64,000 bases of DNA, taken from NCBI GenBank assembly GCA_040382235.1, contig JBEIFV010000007.1:1-64000 (forward strand), written 5' to 3'. Position numbers and translations under genes: made by a program. The notes beneath the pieces were generated by a model. The model was not told the origin of the DNA. It worked only from the letters and a program-made list of their open reading frames with translations, and did no database searches. Numbering within the stretch: position 1 is the stretch's first letter; every line of letters begins with the position of its first letter. This stretch comes from JAEUOS01 sp040382235. GTDB lineage: Bacteria; Pseudomonadota; Gammaproteobacteria; Burkholderiales; JAEUOS01. Of the stretch, positions 9,346-23,366 are shown one piece after another.

Positions 9346-10320
9346 TCAATCTACCTTCACCCCTGCGCTCCTGATCACCCGGCGCCACCGCTCCACCTCG
9401 TCCTTCATGAACGCCGCCATCTCCACCGGGGTGTTGCCCACCGGCTCGGCGGATAGTTCCACCAGCCGGCGCTGCACGTCAGGATGCTTGAGCGCCTCGG
9501 CGATCGCACCTGAAAACTTGGCGGCGATTTCCGGCGAGGTTTTCGGCGGCGCCATCACGCCAAACCATGTCACGGCCACAAAGCCCGGCAGCCCGCCCTC
9601 CGCCACGGTGGGCACATTGGGCAGGGATGCCACGCGCTTCTCGCTGCCGACCGCCAGCGCCTTCAACTTGCCCGACTTCACATGCTGCAGCGACACGCCG
9701 AGGTTGTCGAACATCACTTCGACCTGGCCCGCCAGCAGGTCGGTCAGCGCCGGCGCGGTGCCCTTGTAGGGCACATGGGTGATGCGCACGCCGGCCATGG
9801 ATTTGAACAGCTCGGCGGTCAGGTGCGAAGTGGTGCCGCTGCCCTGGGAGGCGTAATTGAGCTTGTCCGGGTTGGCCTTGAGGAAAGTGATGAATTCCTG
9901 CACGGTGTTGGCCGCCACCTTTGGGTTTACGAGCAGCACGTTGGGCACGGCGGCCATCACGCCGACCGGCACCATCTGGGTCGGGTCGTGCGCCAGCTTG
10001 GCGTACAGGCCGGGGTTGATCACCAGCGGTGGTGGTGGCGAGGCGAGGAAGGTGTAGCCGTCAGGCTCGGCCTTGTACACCAGCTCGGCGCCGATGTTGC
10101 CGGCCGCGCCGGCGCGGTTTTCGATCACCACGTTCTGGCCCAAGCGGGTGGCGAGCTTTTCACCCAGGATGCGCGGCAGGATGTCGGCGGTGCCGCCCGC
10201 CGGAAACGGTACGATGATACGGATCGACCGGGCCGGCCAGTTGCCAGTGTCCTGGGCGGGGGCGGCCAACGGCAAGGTGAGCGCGGTGGCGGCGATGCAG
10301 AGTCGCAGGCTGATTTTCAT
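9346..10320 (-). CDS. Bug-family periplasmic solute receptor (TctC-like) 2
   Basis: The 324-residue product has an N-terminal Sec signal ending in APAQ near residue 23, then RIIVPFPAGGTADILPR, VIENRAGAAGNIGAE, PDGYTFLAS, THVPYKGTAPALTDL and a C-terminal ERWRRVIRSAGVKVD. All of these are hallmarks of Bug receptors, which capture small carboxylates in the periplasm. The gene is divergent from the Rieske dioxygenase genes with 120 bp between the starts, so it may bring in the dioxygenase substrate. The link to the dioxygenase is inferred from position only. No permease gene is near. Confidence 0.92.
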   Translation of the reverse strand: MKISLRLCIAATALTLPLAAPAQDTGNWPARSIRIIVPFPAGGTADILPRILGEKLATRLGQNVVIENRAGAAGNIGAELVYKAEPDGYTFLASPPPPLVINPGLYAKLAHDPTQMVPVGVMAAVPNVLLVNPKVAANTVQEFITFLKANPDKLNYASQGSGTTSHLTAELFKSMAGVRITHVPYKGTAPALTDLLAGQVEVMFDNLGVSLQHVKSGKLKALAVGSEKRVASLPNVPTVAEGGLPGFVAVTWFGVMAPPKTSPEIAAKFSGAIAEALKHPDVQRRLVELSAEPVGNTPVEMAAFMKDEVERWRRVIRSAGVKVD

Positions 10321-10386
10321 TTTTGTCTCTTGTGTCGGCGAACCGCTTTCGAAGCAGCCGGATGCGGCGCCGCACCATGGTTGTTT

Positions 10387-10405
10387 AGCGATCGCTCAGT
10401 ATAAT
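10387..10405 (+). promoter_or_regulatory. Candidate operator and -10 element for the dioxygenase genes
   Basis: The divergent region holds the perfect 10-bp palindrome AGCGATCGCT at 10387-10396, followed by TATAAT at 10400-10405, 35 bp before the ATG of the oxygenase alpha gene. No good -35 hexamer is found at the usual distance, which would fit a promoter needing an activator. This is a reading of motifs only. Confidence 0.4.
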
Positions 10406-10440
10406 TTGTGTGGTTCATATAGCGAGAAGAGTCGGGCGCA

Positions 10441-11673
10441 ATGGCCGCAACACCGCAAACCCCGGCCTGGCCGCAGGAAGGGCTGACCCGCGTGCCCTAC
10501 TGGGTGTACCAGGACGCCGACCTGTATCGCCAGGAGATGGAGCGCGTGTTTCGCGGCCGCTCGTGGAGTTTCCTGTGCCTGGCAGCGGAACTGCCCGCAC
10601 CGAACACGTTCAAGACAAGCGACCTGGGCGACATGCCGGTGGTGGTCACGCGTGACGCCCTGGGTGCCTTTCATGCCTTCGAGAACCGTTGCGCGCACCG
10701 CGGCGCACTGCTGGCCGTAAAGCCAAGCGGTGAGGCGCGCGAGATCGCCTGCGTGTATCACAACTGGACCTATGACCTCACCGGCAAACTCACCGGCGTG
10801 GCCTTCCGGCGCGGCATCAAGGGCAGCGGCGGCATGCTGCCGAATGCGCAGCCGGAATCGCAGGCGCCGCGCCAGTTGCGGGTCGAGAACTACCATGGCC
10901 TCGTCTTCGGCACGCTTGCGGCCGACATGCCACCGGTCGAGGAGTATCTCGGCGCGGACGTGGCCGAAAAGGTCAGGCGCGTGATGAAGGGCCCGGTGAA
11001 GGCGCTGGGTGGCTACAGCCAGATGCTGCCCAACAACTGGAAACTCTACATGGAGAACGTGAAGGACACGTATCACGCGAGCCTCCTGCACCTTTTCTTC
11101 ACCACCTTTCGCATCAACCGCCTGTCGCAGCGCGGTGGCGTGATCGTCGGCGGCGACGGCGGCTGCCATGTCAGTTACACCATCACCGATACGGTGAAAT
11201 CCGACGAATATGAAAACGCCGGCATGCGCTCGGCCGCCAGTGGTTTCGAACTGGAAGCGCCGCAGGTGCTCGATGCGGTCGATGAAATAGGCGACGGCAT
11301 CACCGTGCAGATCGTGGGCGTGTTTCCCGGCTTCGTGCTGCAGCAAATCAAGAACTGCCTGGCGGTGCGCCGGGTCGCTCCGCGCGGGCTCGAGTCCACC
11401 GAACTCGTCTGGACCGTTTTCGGTTATGCGGATGACGACGCCGCCCTCACCAAACTGCGCCTGGTCCAGGCCAACCTGATCGGGCCGGCCGGTTTCATCT
11501 CGATGGAAGATGGCGCTGCCACCGGTTTCGTGCAGCGCGGCGTCATCGGCGCCGGTGACCATGAGGCGGTAGTCGAAATGGGCGGGCGCGATGTCGCCTC
11601 CAGCGAATCGCGCGTCAGCGAAACCTCGGTGCGGGGTTTCTGGCAGGCCTGGCGCGCGCGGATGGGAATCTGA
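10441..11673 (+). CDS. Aromatic ring-hydroxylating dioxygenase, alpha subunit (Rieske)
   Basis: The 410-residue product has the Rieske [2Fe-2S] ligands C84-x-H86 (RCAHRGALL) and C104-x2-H107 (ACVYHNWTYD). The mononuclear iron site follows, with NNWKLYMENVKDTYHASLLH giving D209, H212 and H217. This is a terminal oxygenase large subunit that dihydroxylates or hydroxylates an aromatic ring with electrons from a reductase not present in the window. The beta subunit gene follows, sharing one base (TGATG). The relation to salicylate-, benzoate- or anthranilate-type enzymes cannot be settled by eye. A Bug receptor is divergent upstream. Confidence 0.93.
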   Translation: MAATPQTPAWPQEGLTRVPYWVYQDADLYRQEMERVFRGRSWSFLCLAAELPAPNTFKTSDLGDMPVVVTRDALGAFHAFENRCAHRGALLAVKPSGEAREIACVYHNWTYDLTGKLTGVAFRRGIKGSGGMLPNAQPESQAPRQLRVENYHGLVFGTLAADMPPVEEYLGADVAEKVRRVMKGPVKALGGYSQMLPNNWKLYMENVKDTYHASLLHLFFTTFRINRLSQRGGVIVGGDGGCHVSYTITDTVKSDEYENAGMRSAASGFELEAPQVLDAVDEIGDGITVQIVGVFPGFVLQQIKNCLAVRRVAPRGLESTELVWTVFGYADDDAALTKLRLVQANLIGPAGFISMEDGAATGFVQRGVIGAGDHEAVVEMGGRDVASSESRVSETSVRGFWQAWRARMGI

Positions 11674-12149
11674 TGGCCATTCTTGATCCGCAATTGCAGT
11701 TGCAGGTCGAGAACCTGCTCGCCCGTTATGTGCACACGCTTGATGACGACCGGCTGGAAGACTGGCCTGGCTTTTTTTCCACCCGCGGGCGCTACCGCAT
11801 CACCACTTCCGAGAACCAGGCGCGCGGCCTGCCCTTGTGCATCGTGCAGGCCGATTCGCAGGCGATGATGCGCGACCGCGTCGCCGCGCTGCGCCATGCC
11901 AATATCTATGAGGCGCAGGCTTACCGGCATGTGGTGTCTGCCACCCTCATCACCCGTGTGGAAGGCGCGACGGCCGAGGCCGTCTCGAACTTCCATGTGG
12001 CGCGCATCATGCACGATGGCGCCACCCTGCTGTTTGCCACTGGCCGCTACCTCGATCGCATCCGCCTGGGCGATACGCCGCTGTTCGAAGACAAGCTGGT
12101 GGTGCTCGACAGTCGTCGCATCGACACGCTGCTGGCCATTCCGCTCTAG
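11673..12149 (+). CDS. Aromatic ring-hydroxylating dioxygenase, beta subunit
   Basis: The 158-residue product has the cone-shaped NTF2/SnoaL-type fold expected for the small oxygenase subunit. It has LLARYVHTLDDDRLEDWPGFF at the N-terminus, a Y(R)ITTSEN strand, YRHVVSATLI, VSNFHVARIM and LFATGRYLDRI. The start overlaps the stop of the alpha gene by one base, so the two are translationally coupled. It is structural rather than catalytic, stabilising the alpha3beta3 hexamer in this family. A stem-loop with a T run follows at 12188, which would end the transcript. Reductase and ferredoxin genes are missing locally and must be supplied elsewhere. Confidence 0.9.
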   Translation: MAILDPQLQLQVENLLARYVHTLDDDRLEDWPGFFSTRGRYRITTSENQARGLPLCIVQADSQAMMRDRVAALRHANIYEAQAYRHVVSATLITRVEGATAEAVSNFHVARIMHDGATLLFATGRYLDRIRLGDTPLFEDKLVVLDSRRIDTLLAIPL

Positions 12150-12187
12150 GCAGCGATGCTCGCTGCGTTTGCTATTGATCGTTACCG

Positions 12188-12220
12188 AAAACATGACAGC
12201 CTCGCCAGAGGCATGTTTTT
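12188..12220 (+). terminator. Rho-independent terminator after the dioxygenase genes
   Basis: The inverted repeat GCCTC-gcca-GAGGC is extended by AAAACAT/ATGTTTT with a small bulge and ends in a run of five T. It lies 39 bp after the beta subunit stop. It separates the dioxygenase pair from the luciferase-like gene. Confidence 0.65.
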
Positions 12221-12329
12221 GCCATGAATTGCGAAATTCTCAATAAGACCATCGAGCGCCGGGTCGGTCATGCAAGGGCCGCCGGCATCGAACCACGATA
12301 ATTCCCAAGCTACTCACCAAGGACACTCC

Positions 12330-13435
12330 ATGCGACTCGGCTACTTCACCATGCCGCTGCATCCCTGGCAGCGCGACGCCTTCACCACCCTGCAGGAAGA
12401 CCGAGAGGCCATCATCCTGGCCGACAAGTTGGGCTTTTACGACGCCTTCGTCGGCGAACACCTCACCGACCGTGCCGAGAATGTCACCAACAGCTTCATC
12501 TTCCTGGCTACGCTGATTCCCGCGACCACGCAGATCAAGCTCGGCACCGGCACTTCCAACCTCTCGCACACGCATCCGACGCTTGTCGCCGCTCATGCGG
12601 CGATGTTCGACCACCTTGCCGGCGGGCGCTTCATCTTCGGCATCAGCCCGGGAGCCCTGGCGTCGGATGCCGAAGCGCTTGGCATTGGCCTGGCTCAGGA
12701 AGAGCGCAACAAGATCTTCGCCGAATCGATCGACGTGATCCTGGCCATCTGGGAGCGCGAAGCGCCCTACAACATCGATTTCCCCGGCAACCGCTTCAAG
12801 GTGTCCACCGCGCAGACCAGCTGGACGGAGATCGGTCGCGGCTTCATGTACAAGCCGCTGCAGAGTCCGCGACCGGAAATTATCGGTACCGTGGTGGCAC
12901 CGCATTCCAAGGGCGTCATTGCCATGGGAGAGCGCGATTTCCATCCGCTGTCGGCCAACTTCCTGCTGCCGCAGTGGCTGCCCAGCCATTGGGACAACTA
13001 CGCCGAAGGCAAGAAGCGTGCAGGCCAGCCGGCCAGCCGCGCAGACTGGCGGGTGGCACGCACCATCTTCGTGGCCGACGATGAAAAGACCGCACAACGC
13101 TACGGCCGCGAAGATGCCAACGTCCTTATCGCTACTACTGGAACCAGTTGCGCATCAAGATGATCGCGGCCAAACGGCATGTCATTTTCAAGAAGCACAT
13201 CGACGAGGACGACAGCGCGGTCACGCTGGACAGGCTGCTCGATGAACTGGTGATCTGCGGTACGGTCGACCAGGTGGTCGAGGGTATCCTCAAGCTGCGC
13301 GAACAGGTCGGTGATTTCGGCGAACTGGTGTATGCCGGCATGGACTGGGTGGACCCGGTCCTGGCGCGACGTTCGATGGTGTTGATGGCCGAAGCGGTGA
13401 TGCCACGGGTGAACCAGGCCATCGGCCAGGCCTGA
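12330..13435 (+). pseudogene. LLM-class flavin-dependent monooxygenase, single-base frameshift
   Basis: From the ATG at 12330 (AAGGA six bases upstream) the frame reads a luciferase-like protein: MRLGYFTMPLHPW, FVGEHLTDR and IKLGTGTSNLSHTHPT, up to GREDAN near 13118. It then drifts and stops at 13163. The other frame carries the rest of the family sequence, PYRYYWNQLRIKM to MPRVNQAIGQA, ending at 13435. The two parts join if one base is added next to position 13118-13122 (family reading NSPYRYY). Together they would make about 369 residues, normal for bacterial luciferase-like hydroxylases that use FMNH2. Either a recent mutation or a sequencing error could explain it. Confidence 0.85.
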
Positions 13436-13444
13436 GCACGGCGC

Positions 13445-13660
13445 TCAGGGGATCGCGTACTTCTTCACTGCCGTCTCGTTCCATTAAATACCGCTGCCCT
13501 GAACCTCGCGCGGATGCGCATGCCCGTCGCGGATTTCCGGCGCCTCCGTCAGTGCCGGGTTGGCCCAGTCGACATGCGCCAGCCAATGGACGGTCGGGAT
13601 CACGCACATCAGGTGCGCGCCGATCTCCGGAAACAGATGGGTCCACAGCGTACGGGCGCA
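13445..13660 (-). pseudogene. Enolase-superfamily (mandelate racemase/muconate cycloisomerase) C-terminal relic
   Basis: On the minus strand the frame reads LWTHLFPEIGAHLMCVIPTV, HWLAHVDWANP, then GSGI, a TAA, and WNETAVKKYAIP before TGA at 13445. These are the closing strands of mandelate racemase/muconate lactonizing enzymes. The in-frame TAA falls inside the conserved tail and the barrel itself is absent, so this is a relic. It ends next to the ABC ATPase gene. Confidence 0.65.
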
Positions 13661-13680
13661 CCCCGAGGGCAGCGCCCGTG

Positions 13681-15637
<1,957 letters not shown>

Positions 15638-15659
15638 TGGGGGCAGGTGTGCACGCGCG

Positions 15660-16901
15660 TCAGCGCTTGACCTCGGCGCGTACCCGCTGCCCCGGCTTGA
15701 TGAGGCCGCTGGCAGGGGAAATCAGCATGTCGCCCGCGCTCAGTCCCTCAAGTACCTCGACCCGGCCATCGCCGCGCAGGCCGAGCTTGAGCGGCACGTG
15801 CACGGCATGGCCGCCGCGCACCGCGAGCGCCCAGGGTTTGGCGTTGCTGCCGTCGCGCAGCGCTTCGGCCGGCATCACCAGGGTGTTTGCGCGTCGCGCC
15901 ACCTCGACATCCACCGACACGGTCATGTCCTGGCGCAGATACGCAGGCGGGGTCGGCACCCTGAGCTTGACCTCGACCGCACCGCGCGCGGCATCCACAC
16001 CCGGGTTGATGTACACCAATTCGGCGGGGAACCGTTGTCCCGCATAGGCGTCCGCCGAGCCCCATGCCTTCTGCCCGAGCGCGAGCTTGGCCAGGTTCTT
16101 CTCGTCGATCTGCACTACCAGCTGGGTTTCTCCCATTGGCGCCAACACCATCAGTTCCTTGCCCGGTTGCACGATGGTGCCCGGTTCGACGCTGCGGCCG
16201 ATCAGCACCCCGTCCGCGGGCGCACGCACATAGTGCTGTTCGAGCCGGGCCTGGGCCAGTGCACGGTTGGCGCGAGCCTGTGCGAGCGCGCTTTCGGCCA
16301 ACGCCGTTTCGGTGCCTTTCGGGCGGTTGCTCTGCACCAGCAGTTGCGTGGAACGCAACTGGCTTTCCGCCACGTCCAGGTTGCGCTGCGCATCATCGAC
16401 CGCGGCCTGGCCGACAAACCCTTTCGCTTGCAACTCGCGGTTGCGTTCGATCACCCGCCGCAACTGCCGCACATTCGCTTCCGCCTGCAGCTGGTTCTGT
16501 TCGGCTGTCGGCAAGCCGACTTCACGCAGCTGGCGCATCTTTGCCTCGGCCTGCGTCACTGCGGCCGCGGTCTGCGCCAGGCTGGCCCGTTCATCGCGAT
16601 CTTCGAGCGTGATCAGGGTCTGGCCCCGTTTGACGCTCTGACCCTCCTGTACCGGAATGGTGCCTACCCGGCCGGTCACCTCGACCCCGATGGAAACGCG
16701 TTGCGGCGTTACCACGCGGCCGCTGGCGACCACCGTCTGCAGCAGGTCGCCGCGCACCACTTGCAGTGCTTCGACCGGCGTGCCCAGGATCAGGTTGCGC
16801 CCGAAGAATGCGGCAGCTGCCAATGCCAGGGCAACCAGCAGCACCGGTGTGCGCCAGCGGGACGCGGGCCTGGGTTGATCGGGTGCGGGGTCGGTCGGCA
16901 T
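15660..16901 (-). CDS. HlyD/MacA-family efflux periplasmic adaptor
   Basis: The 413-residue product starts with a short cytoplasmic tail and a single helix (TPVLLVALALAAAAFFG) anchoring it to the inner membrane. A barrel-sandwich hybrid segment (GRVVTPQRVSIGVEVTGRVG) and an alpha-helical hairpin rich in Gln, Ala and Arg (residues about 115-215) follow, with the second lipoyl half HYVRAPADGVLIGRSVEPG. This is the membrane fusion protein of a MacAB-type tripartite pump. The ATG at 16901 is chosen because the family sequence begins just after it; the frame is open further upstream over the alcohol dehydrogenase promoter. First gene of the efflux operon. Confidence 0.92.
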   Translation of the reverse strand: MPTDPAPDQPRPASRWRTPVLLVALALAAAAFFGRNLILGTPVEALQVVRGDLLQTVVASGRVVTPQRVSIGVEVTGRVGTIPVQEGQSVKRGQTLITLEDRDERASLAQTAAAVTQAEAKMRQLREVGLPTAEQNQLQAEANVRQLRRVIERNRELQAKGFVGQAAVDDAQRNLDVAESQLRSTQLLVQSNRPKGTETALAESALAQARANRALAQARLEQHYVRAPADGVLIGRSVEPGTIVQPGKELMVLAPMGETQLVVQIDEKNLAKLALGQKAWGSADAYAGQRFPAELVYINPGVDAARGAVEVKLRVPTPPAYLRQDMTVSVDVEVARRANTLVMPAEALRDGSNAKPWALAVRGGHAVHVPLKLGLRGDGRVEVLEGLSAGDMLISPASGLIKPGQRVRAEVKR

Positions 16902-17052
16902 GAGCGGCTTCTGTCCTGACAGGGCCGACAGGCTGCGCAAAAGGCGTGCAAGCCGGGGTGAACATGCTCGCACAACCGGCCGGCGCCTGCTTGATCCGGC
17001 GCAAAGGAAGCTTCTGGCACAATCGCAGGTCCAGCCAGTCGAGGAACCAAGC

Positions 17053-18159
17053 ATGCGCGCCAAAGCCGTGATCAGCCGTGAAGTGAACAAGCCCGTGGTG
17101 GTCGAAGAGATCGAGGTGGCGCCCCCGCGCGCCGGCGAGGTGATGGTCAAGCTGGCGGCCTGCGGCGTGTGCCATAGCGATCTGTCCGCCACCAACGGCA
17201 CCATCCCTTTCCCGCCGCCGTTGATTCTCGGTCATGAAGGCGCGGGCGTGATCATCGAGGTCGGACCCGGCGTCACCGATTTCGCTGTCGGCGACCATGT
17301 GTTGTCTTCGTTCGTCACCATGTGTGGCGTGTGCCATTACTGCACCGTGGGCCGCCCGGCCCTGTGCGATGTGGGCGCCAAGACCCTCTATACCCTGCCG
17401 ACCGGCGATTTGCGTACCAGCGATGCCGCCGGCGCGCCGCTCAACATTTTTTCGGGCGTGGGCGTGATGGCCGAATACGCAACTCTCTCGACCCGCAGCA
17501 TCATCCGCATCCCGCAGGACGCGCCCTTGAAGCAGGCGGCGCTGGTCGGCTGCGGCGTCATGACCGGCTTTTGCGCGGCCACCAATACCGCGCGTGTCGA
17601 GCCCGGCAGCATCGTGGTGGTGTTCGGCTGCGGCGGTGTCGGCTTGTCGGCGATCCAGGGCGCGGCGGTGTCGGGTGCCGGCATGATCGTCGCGGTGGAC
17701 ATCGACGATTTCAAGCTGGAGCTGGCCAAGTTGATGGGTGCTACCCATGTGGTCAACTCCAAAGGCGACGAGAACATCGTCAAGACCCTGAAGAAGCTCA
17801 CAGGCGGCGGCGCCGACCATGCTCTGGAGTGCGTCGGTTCCGGCGAATTGGTGGCCACCGCTTACGGCGTTTTGCGCAAGGGCGGCAAGGCGGTGGTGGT
17901 GGGCGTGGCGCGTCCCAAGGACATGACCACCTTTCGCACTGCCAGCATGACCTTCGAGGAAAAGACCCTGACCGGCAGCTACTTCGGCTCGGCGCGGCCG
18001 CGTGAGGATGCGCCGCGTATTCTGGCGCTCTACAAGTCCGGCCGCGTCAAGCTGGACGAACTGGTGACGCGCACCTACACCATCGATGAGGCGCCGCAGG
18101 CCTTCGCCGACCTCGAGGCCGGCAAGAACGCGCGTGGCGTGATTCTGTTCGACGCCTGA
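17053..18159 (+). CDS. Zinc-dependent alcohol dehydrogenase (MDR superfamily)
   Basis: The 368-residue product has the catalytic zinc ligand C37 with CGVCHSD, GHEGAG with H61-E62, and the structural zinc cysteines C91, C94, C97 and C105 (CGVCHYCTVGRPALC). The NAD-binding motif VVVFGCGGVGLSAIQGA lies near residue 195, followed by an acidic residue at the end of strand 2 (AVDIDD), which favours NAD. The pattern resembles class III-like dehydrogenases acting on alcohols or S-hydroxymethyl thiols. GAGGA precedes the ATG at 17053 by seven bases. It is transcribed away from the efflux operon. The specific substrate is not evident. Confidence 0.93.
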   Translation: MRAKAVISREVNKPVVVEEIEVAPPRAGEVMVKLAACGVCHSDLSATNGTIPFPPPLILGHEGAGVIIEVGPGVTDFAVGDHVLSSFVTMCGVCHYCTVGRPALCDVGAKTLYTLPTGDLRTSDAAGAPLNIFSGVGVMAEYATLSTRSIIRIPQDAPLKQAALVGCGVMTGFCAATNTARVEPGSIVVVFGCGGVGLSAIQGAAVSGAGMIVAVDIDDFKLELAKLMGATHVVNSKGDENIVKTLKKLTGGGADHALECVGSGELVATAYGVLRKGGKAVVVGVARPKDMTTFRTASMTFEEKTLTGSYFGSARPREDAPRILALYKSGRVKLDELVTRTYTIDEAPQAFADLEAGKNARGVILFDA

Positions 18160-18265
18160 ACGGCGTTGCAGGGCGGCCGGCGTGCGCGGGCGATTGCCGT
18201 GCAGGCTGGTCCGCAATGCCGGTGCACCCGCATACAATCGCAAGCTTTGGATCCTGGCGTCATCA

Positions 18266-18634
18266 ATGCCCGACAAGAATGTACTGGGCGGCGTTTTGCT
18301 CGCCTGTTCCTACGCACCGCTGACCGGGTTTTTTCGCGACGGCTGTTGCCGCACCGGCGCTGATGACCTTGGCACCCACGTGGTGTGCGCCCGCGTCACG
18401 GCCGAATTCCTGCAGTTTTCACTCGAACGCGGCAACGACTTGATGACCCCGCGCCCTGAATATCGTTTCGCCGGCTTGAAACCCGGCGATCGCTGGTGCC
18501 TGTGTGCGTTGCGCTGGGTCGAGGCACTCGAAGCCGGAGTGGCGCCGCCGGTGGTGCTTGAAGCCACCCATGACCGGGTGCTGGATCTGGTCGATCTCGA
18601 CGTCTTGCGCAAGCACGCGCTGGCGACCACATAG
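18266..18634 (+). CDS. DUF2237 family protein
   Basis: The 122-residue product begins MPDKNVLGGVLLACS and carries TGFFRDGCCRTGADDLGTHVVC, the cysteine-rich signature of DUF2237, then FLQFSLERGNDLMTPRPEYRF and GDRWCLCALRWVEAL. The whole family is about 120-130 residues, so this one is full length. Biochemical function is unknown; the conserved Cys and Asp residues suggest metal or substrate binding. It lies seven bases upstream of the VTT membrane protein, so the two are probably co-transcribed. Confidence 0.9.
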   Translation: MPDKNVLGGVLLACSYAPLTGFFRDGCCRTGADDLGTHVVCARVTAEFLQFSLERGNDLMTPRPEYRFAGLKPGDRWCLCALRWVEALEAGVAPPVVLEATHDRVLDLVDLDVLRKHALATT

Positions 18635-18641
18635 CCTGCAA

Positions 18642-19307
18642 TTGCCGCGCCGCACCCTCTTCGCCTTGATGGTGCTGGCCTTGCTTGGTGCCGGCATTTT
18701 TTTGTGGGCCGCGGATTGGCTTACGCTCGAATGGCTGCGCTCGCATCGCGATGACCTGATGGCCTTTTGCCGGCACAACATGCCGATGGCGGTGCTGGCG
18801 TATTGCGCCACCTTCATCCTGTTCGCCACGCTGTGCCTGCCGGGCGCGGGCCTGATCACGCTGGCCGGCGGCATGCTGTTCGGGCAACTGTTGGGCGTCG
18901 CGTTGGCCACTTTTTCGGCGGTCGTTGGCGCCAGCTTCGCATTCCTGATCGCGCGCCACTTGTTGCATGACTGGGTGCACGCGCGCTTTGCACGTGCTTT
19001 TGCCTTGATCGACCGCGGCATTACGCGCGACGGGCCTTTTTATCTGTTCATGATGCGCCTGATCGTATTCGTGCCGTTTTTCGTGGTCAACCCGGTGATG
19101 GGCCTGACCGACATGCGTTTGCGGGTTTTCATTGTCGCCAGTACCCTGGGCATGCTGGCCAATACGTTCGTGTGGGTCAATGCCGGCACCATGCTGGGCC
19201 AGATCGACCATCTTGACGATGTGTTCAGCGGGCGCGCGATTGCCGCGCTGGCCCTGATCGGGGTGCTGCCGCTTGTACTTAAGTGGTTGTTTTTTAGAGG
19301 AAAATAG
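18642..19307 (+). CDS. VTT-domain membrane protein (TVP38/TMEM64/DedA-like)
   Basis: The roughly 221-residue product has five or six hydrophobic segments, the first starting at about residue 5. The VTT core carries the re-entrant loop FATLCLPGAGLITLAGGMLFG and FAFLIARHLL, and later FMMRLIVFVPFFVVNPVMGLT. These proteins act as lipid scramblases or transporters in the inner membrane in the studied members. TTG at 18642 or ATG at 18669 could be the start; the first is used because it sits just after the DUF2237 stop and precedes the first helix. The metH promoter begins inside its last codons. Confidence 0.87.
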   Translation: MPRRTLFALMVLALLGAGIFLWAADWLTLEWLRSHRDDLMAFCRHNMPMAVLAYCATFILFATLCLPGAGLITLAGGMLFGQLLGVALATFSAVVGASFAFLIARHLLHDWVHARFARAFALIDRGITRDGPFYLFMMRLIVFVPFFVVNPVMGLTDMRLRVFIVASTLGMLANTFVWVNAGTMLGQIDHLDDVFSGRAIAALALIGVLPLVLKWLFFRGK

Positions 19308-19316
19308 TCGTATAAT
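19287..19316 (+). promoter_or_regulatory. Predicted sigma-70 promoter for metH
   Basis: TTGTTT at 19287-19292 and a perfect TATAAT at 19311-19316 are 18 bp apart. Transcription would start near 19323, giving a leader of about 235 nt before the metH ATG at 19557. The promoter overlaps the end of the VTT gene, so metH has its own transcript. Confidence 0.65.
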
Positions 19317-19330
19317 CAATGCGGGATGAA

Positions 19331-19388
19331 AGCGCCGATTTGAGCTACAGCTTGCGGGCGCGAGATTTATGAAATACAGCTAAAGCGG
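19331..19388 (+). promoter_or_regulatory. SAM-II class riboswitch aptamer (candidate) in the metH leader
   Basis: The leader contains, in order, GCGCC (19332-19336), GATTT (19337-19341), GCTTGC (19350-19355), GGCGC (19357-19361), an A/T-rich joining segment, and AGCTAAAGC (19378-19386). GCGCC pairs with GGCGC to form P1, and the AGCT of the 3' tail can pair with AGCT inside the P1 loop to form a pseudoknot. This is the SAM-II (RF00521) order of conserved blocks as I know it: GAUUU and GCUUGC in the loop, GCUAAA in the tail. The gene downstream makes methionine, the precursor of SAM. A SAM-V relative is possible. The match is by eye, without a covariance search. Confidence 0.75.
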
Positions 19389-19486
19389 TTAGTACCTCAT
19401 TTGAGTGGGGTCGCTTGCGACCCCACTCAAATGAGGTACTAACTTGCCGGATTGAGGTGGTCGCCTTTGGCGACCCCTAATCCGGC
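19388..19486 (+). repeat. Two successive hairpins between the aptamer and metH
   Basis: The first is a perfect inverted repeat with 27-bp arms at 19388-19414 and 19417-19443 and a TT loop. The second, 19446-19486, has arms starting GCCGGATT and ending GGTCGCC with a TTT loop and a few mismatches. Both share the GGTCGC/GCGACC core. The first begins at the last base of the riboswitch tail. Short T runs follow at about 19516 and 19533, the later one after a CCCGC/GCGGG stem. They could form the expression platform or simply be intergenic hairpin repeats. Confidence 0.8.
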
Positions 19487-19556
19487 AGTGGGTTCATTCC
19501 CGCCCGCTTTCGGCCTTTTTTTGCTGACGCGGGTTTTTTGTTTTTATGGGTGTCTT

Positions 19557-23279
<3,723 letters not shown>

Positions 23280-23366
23280 GAATCGTCTCGCTTTGGTGTG
23301 CTGCGCAAGTCAAGGCAAATTCGCGAGAATTCTGCCTGACCAGGCTCCGCGCGGATTCAATCTGGA

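Noticed and set aside
16591..18276. 561-codon minus-strand frame
   Set aside because: Antisense to the alcohol dehydrogenase with no recognisable domain; the dehydrogenase motifs are all on the plus strand.
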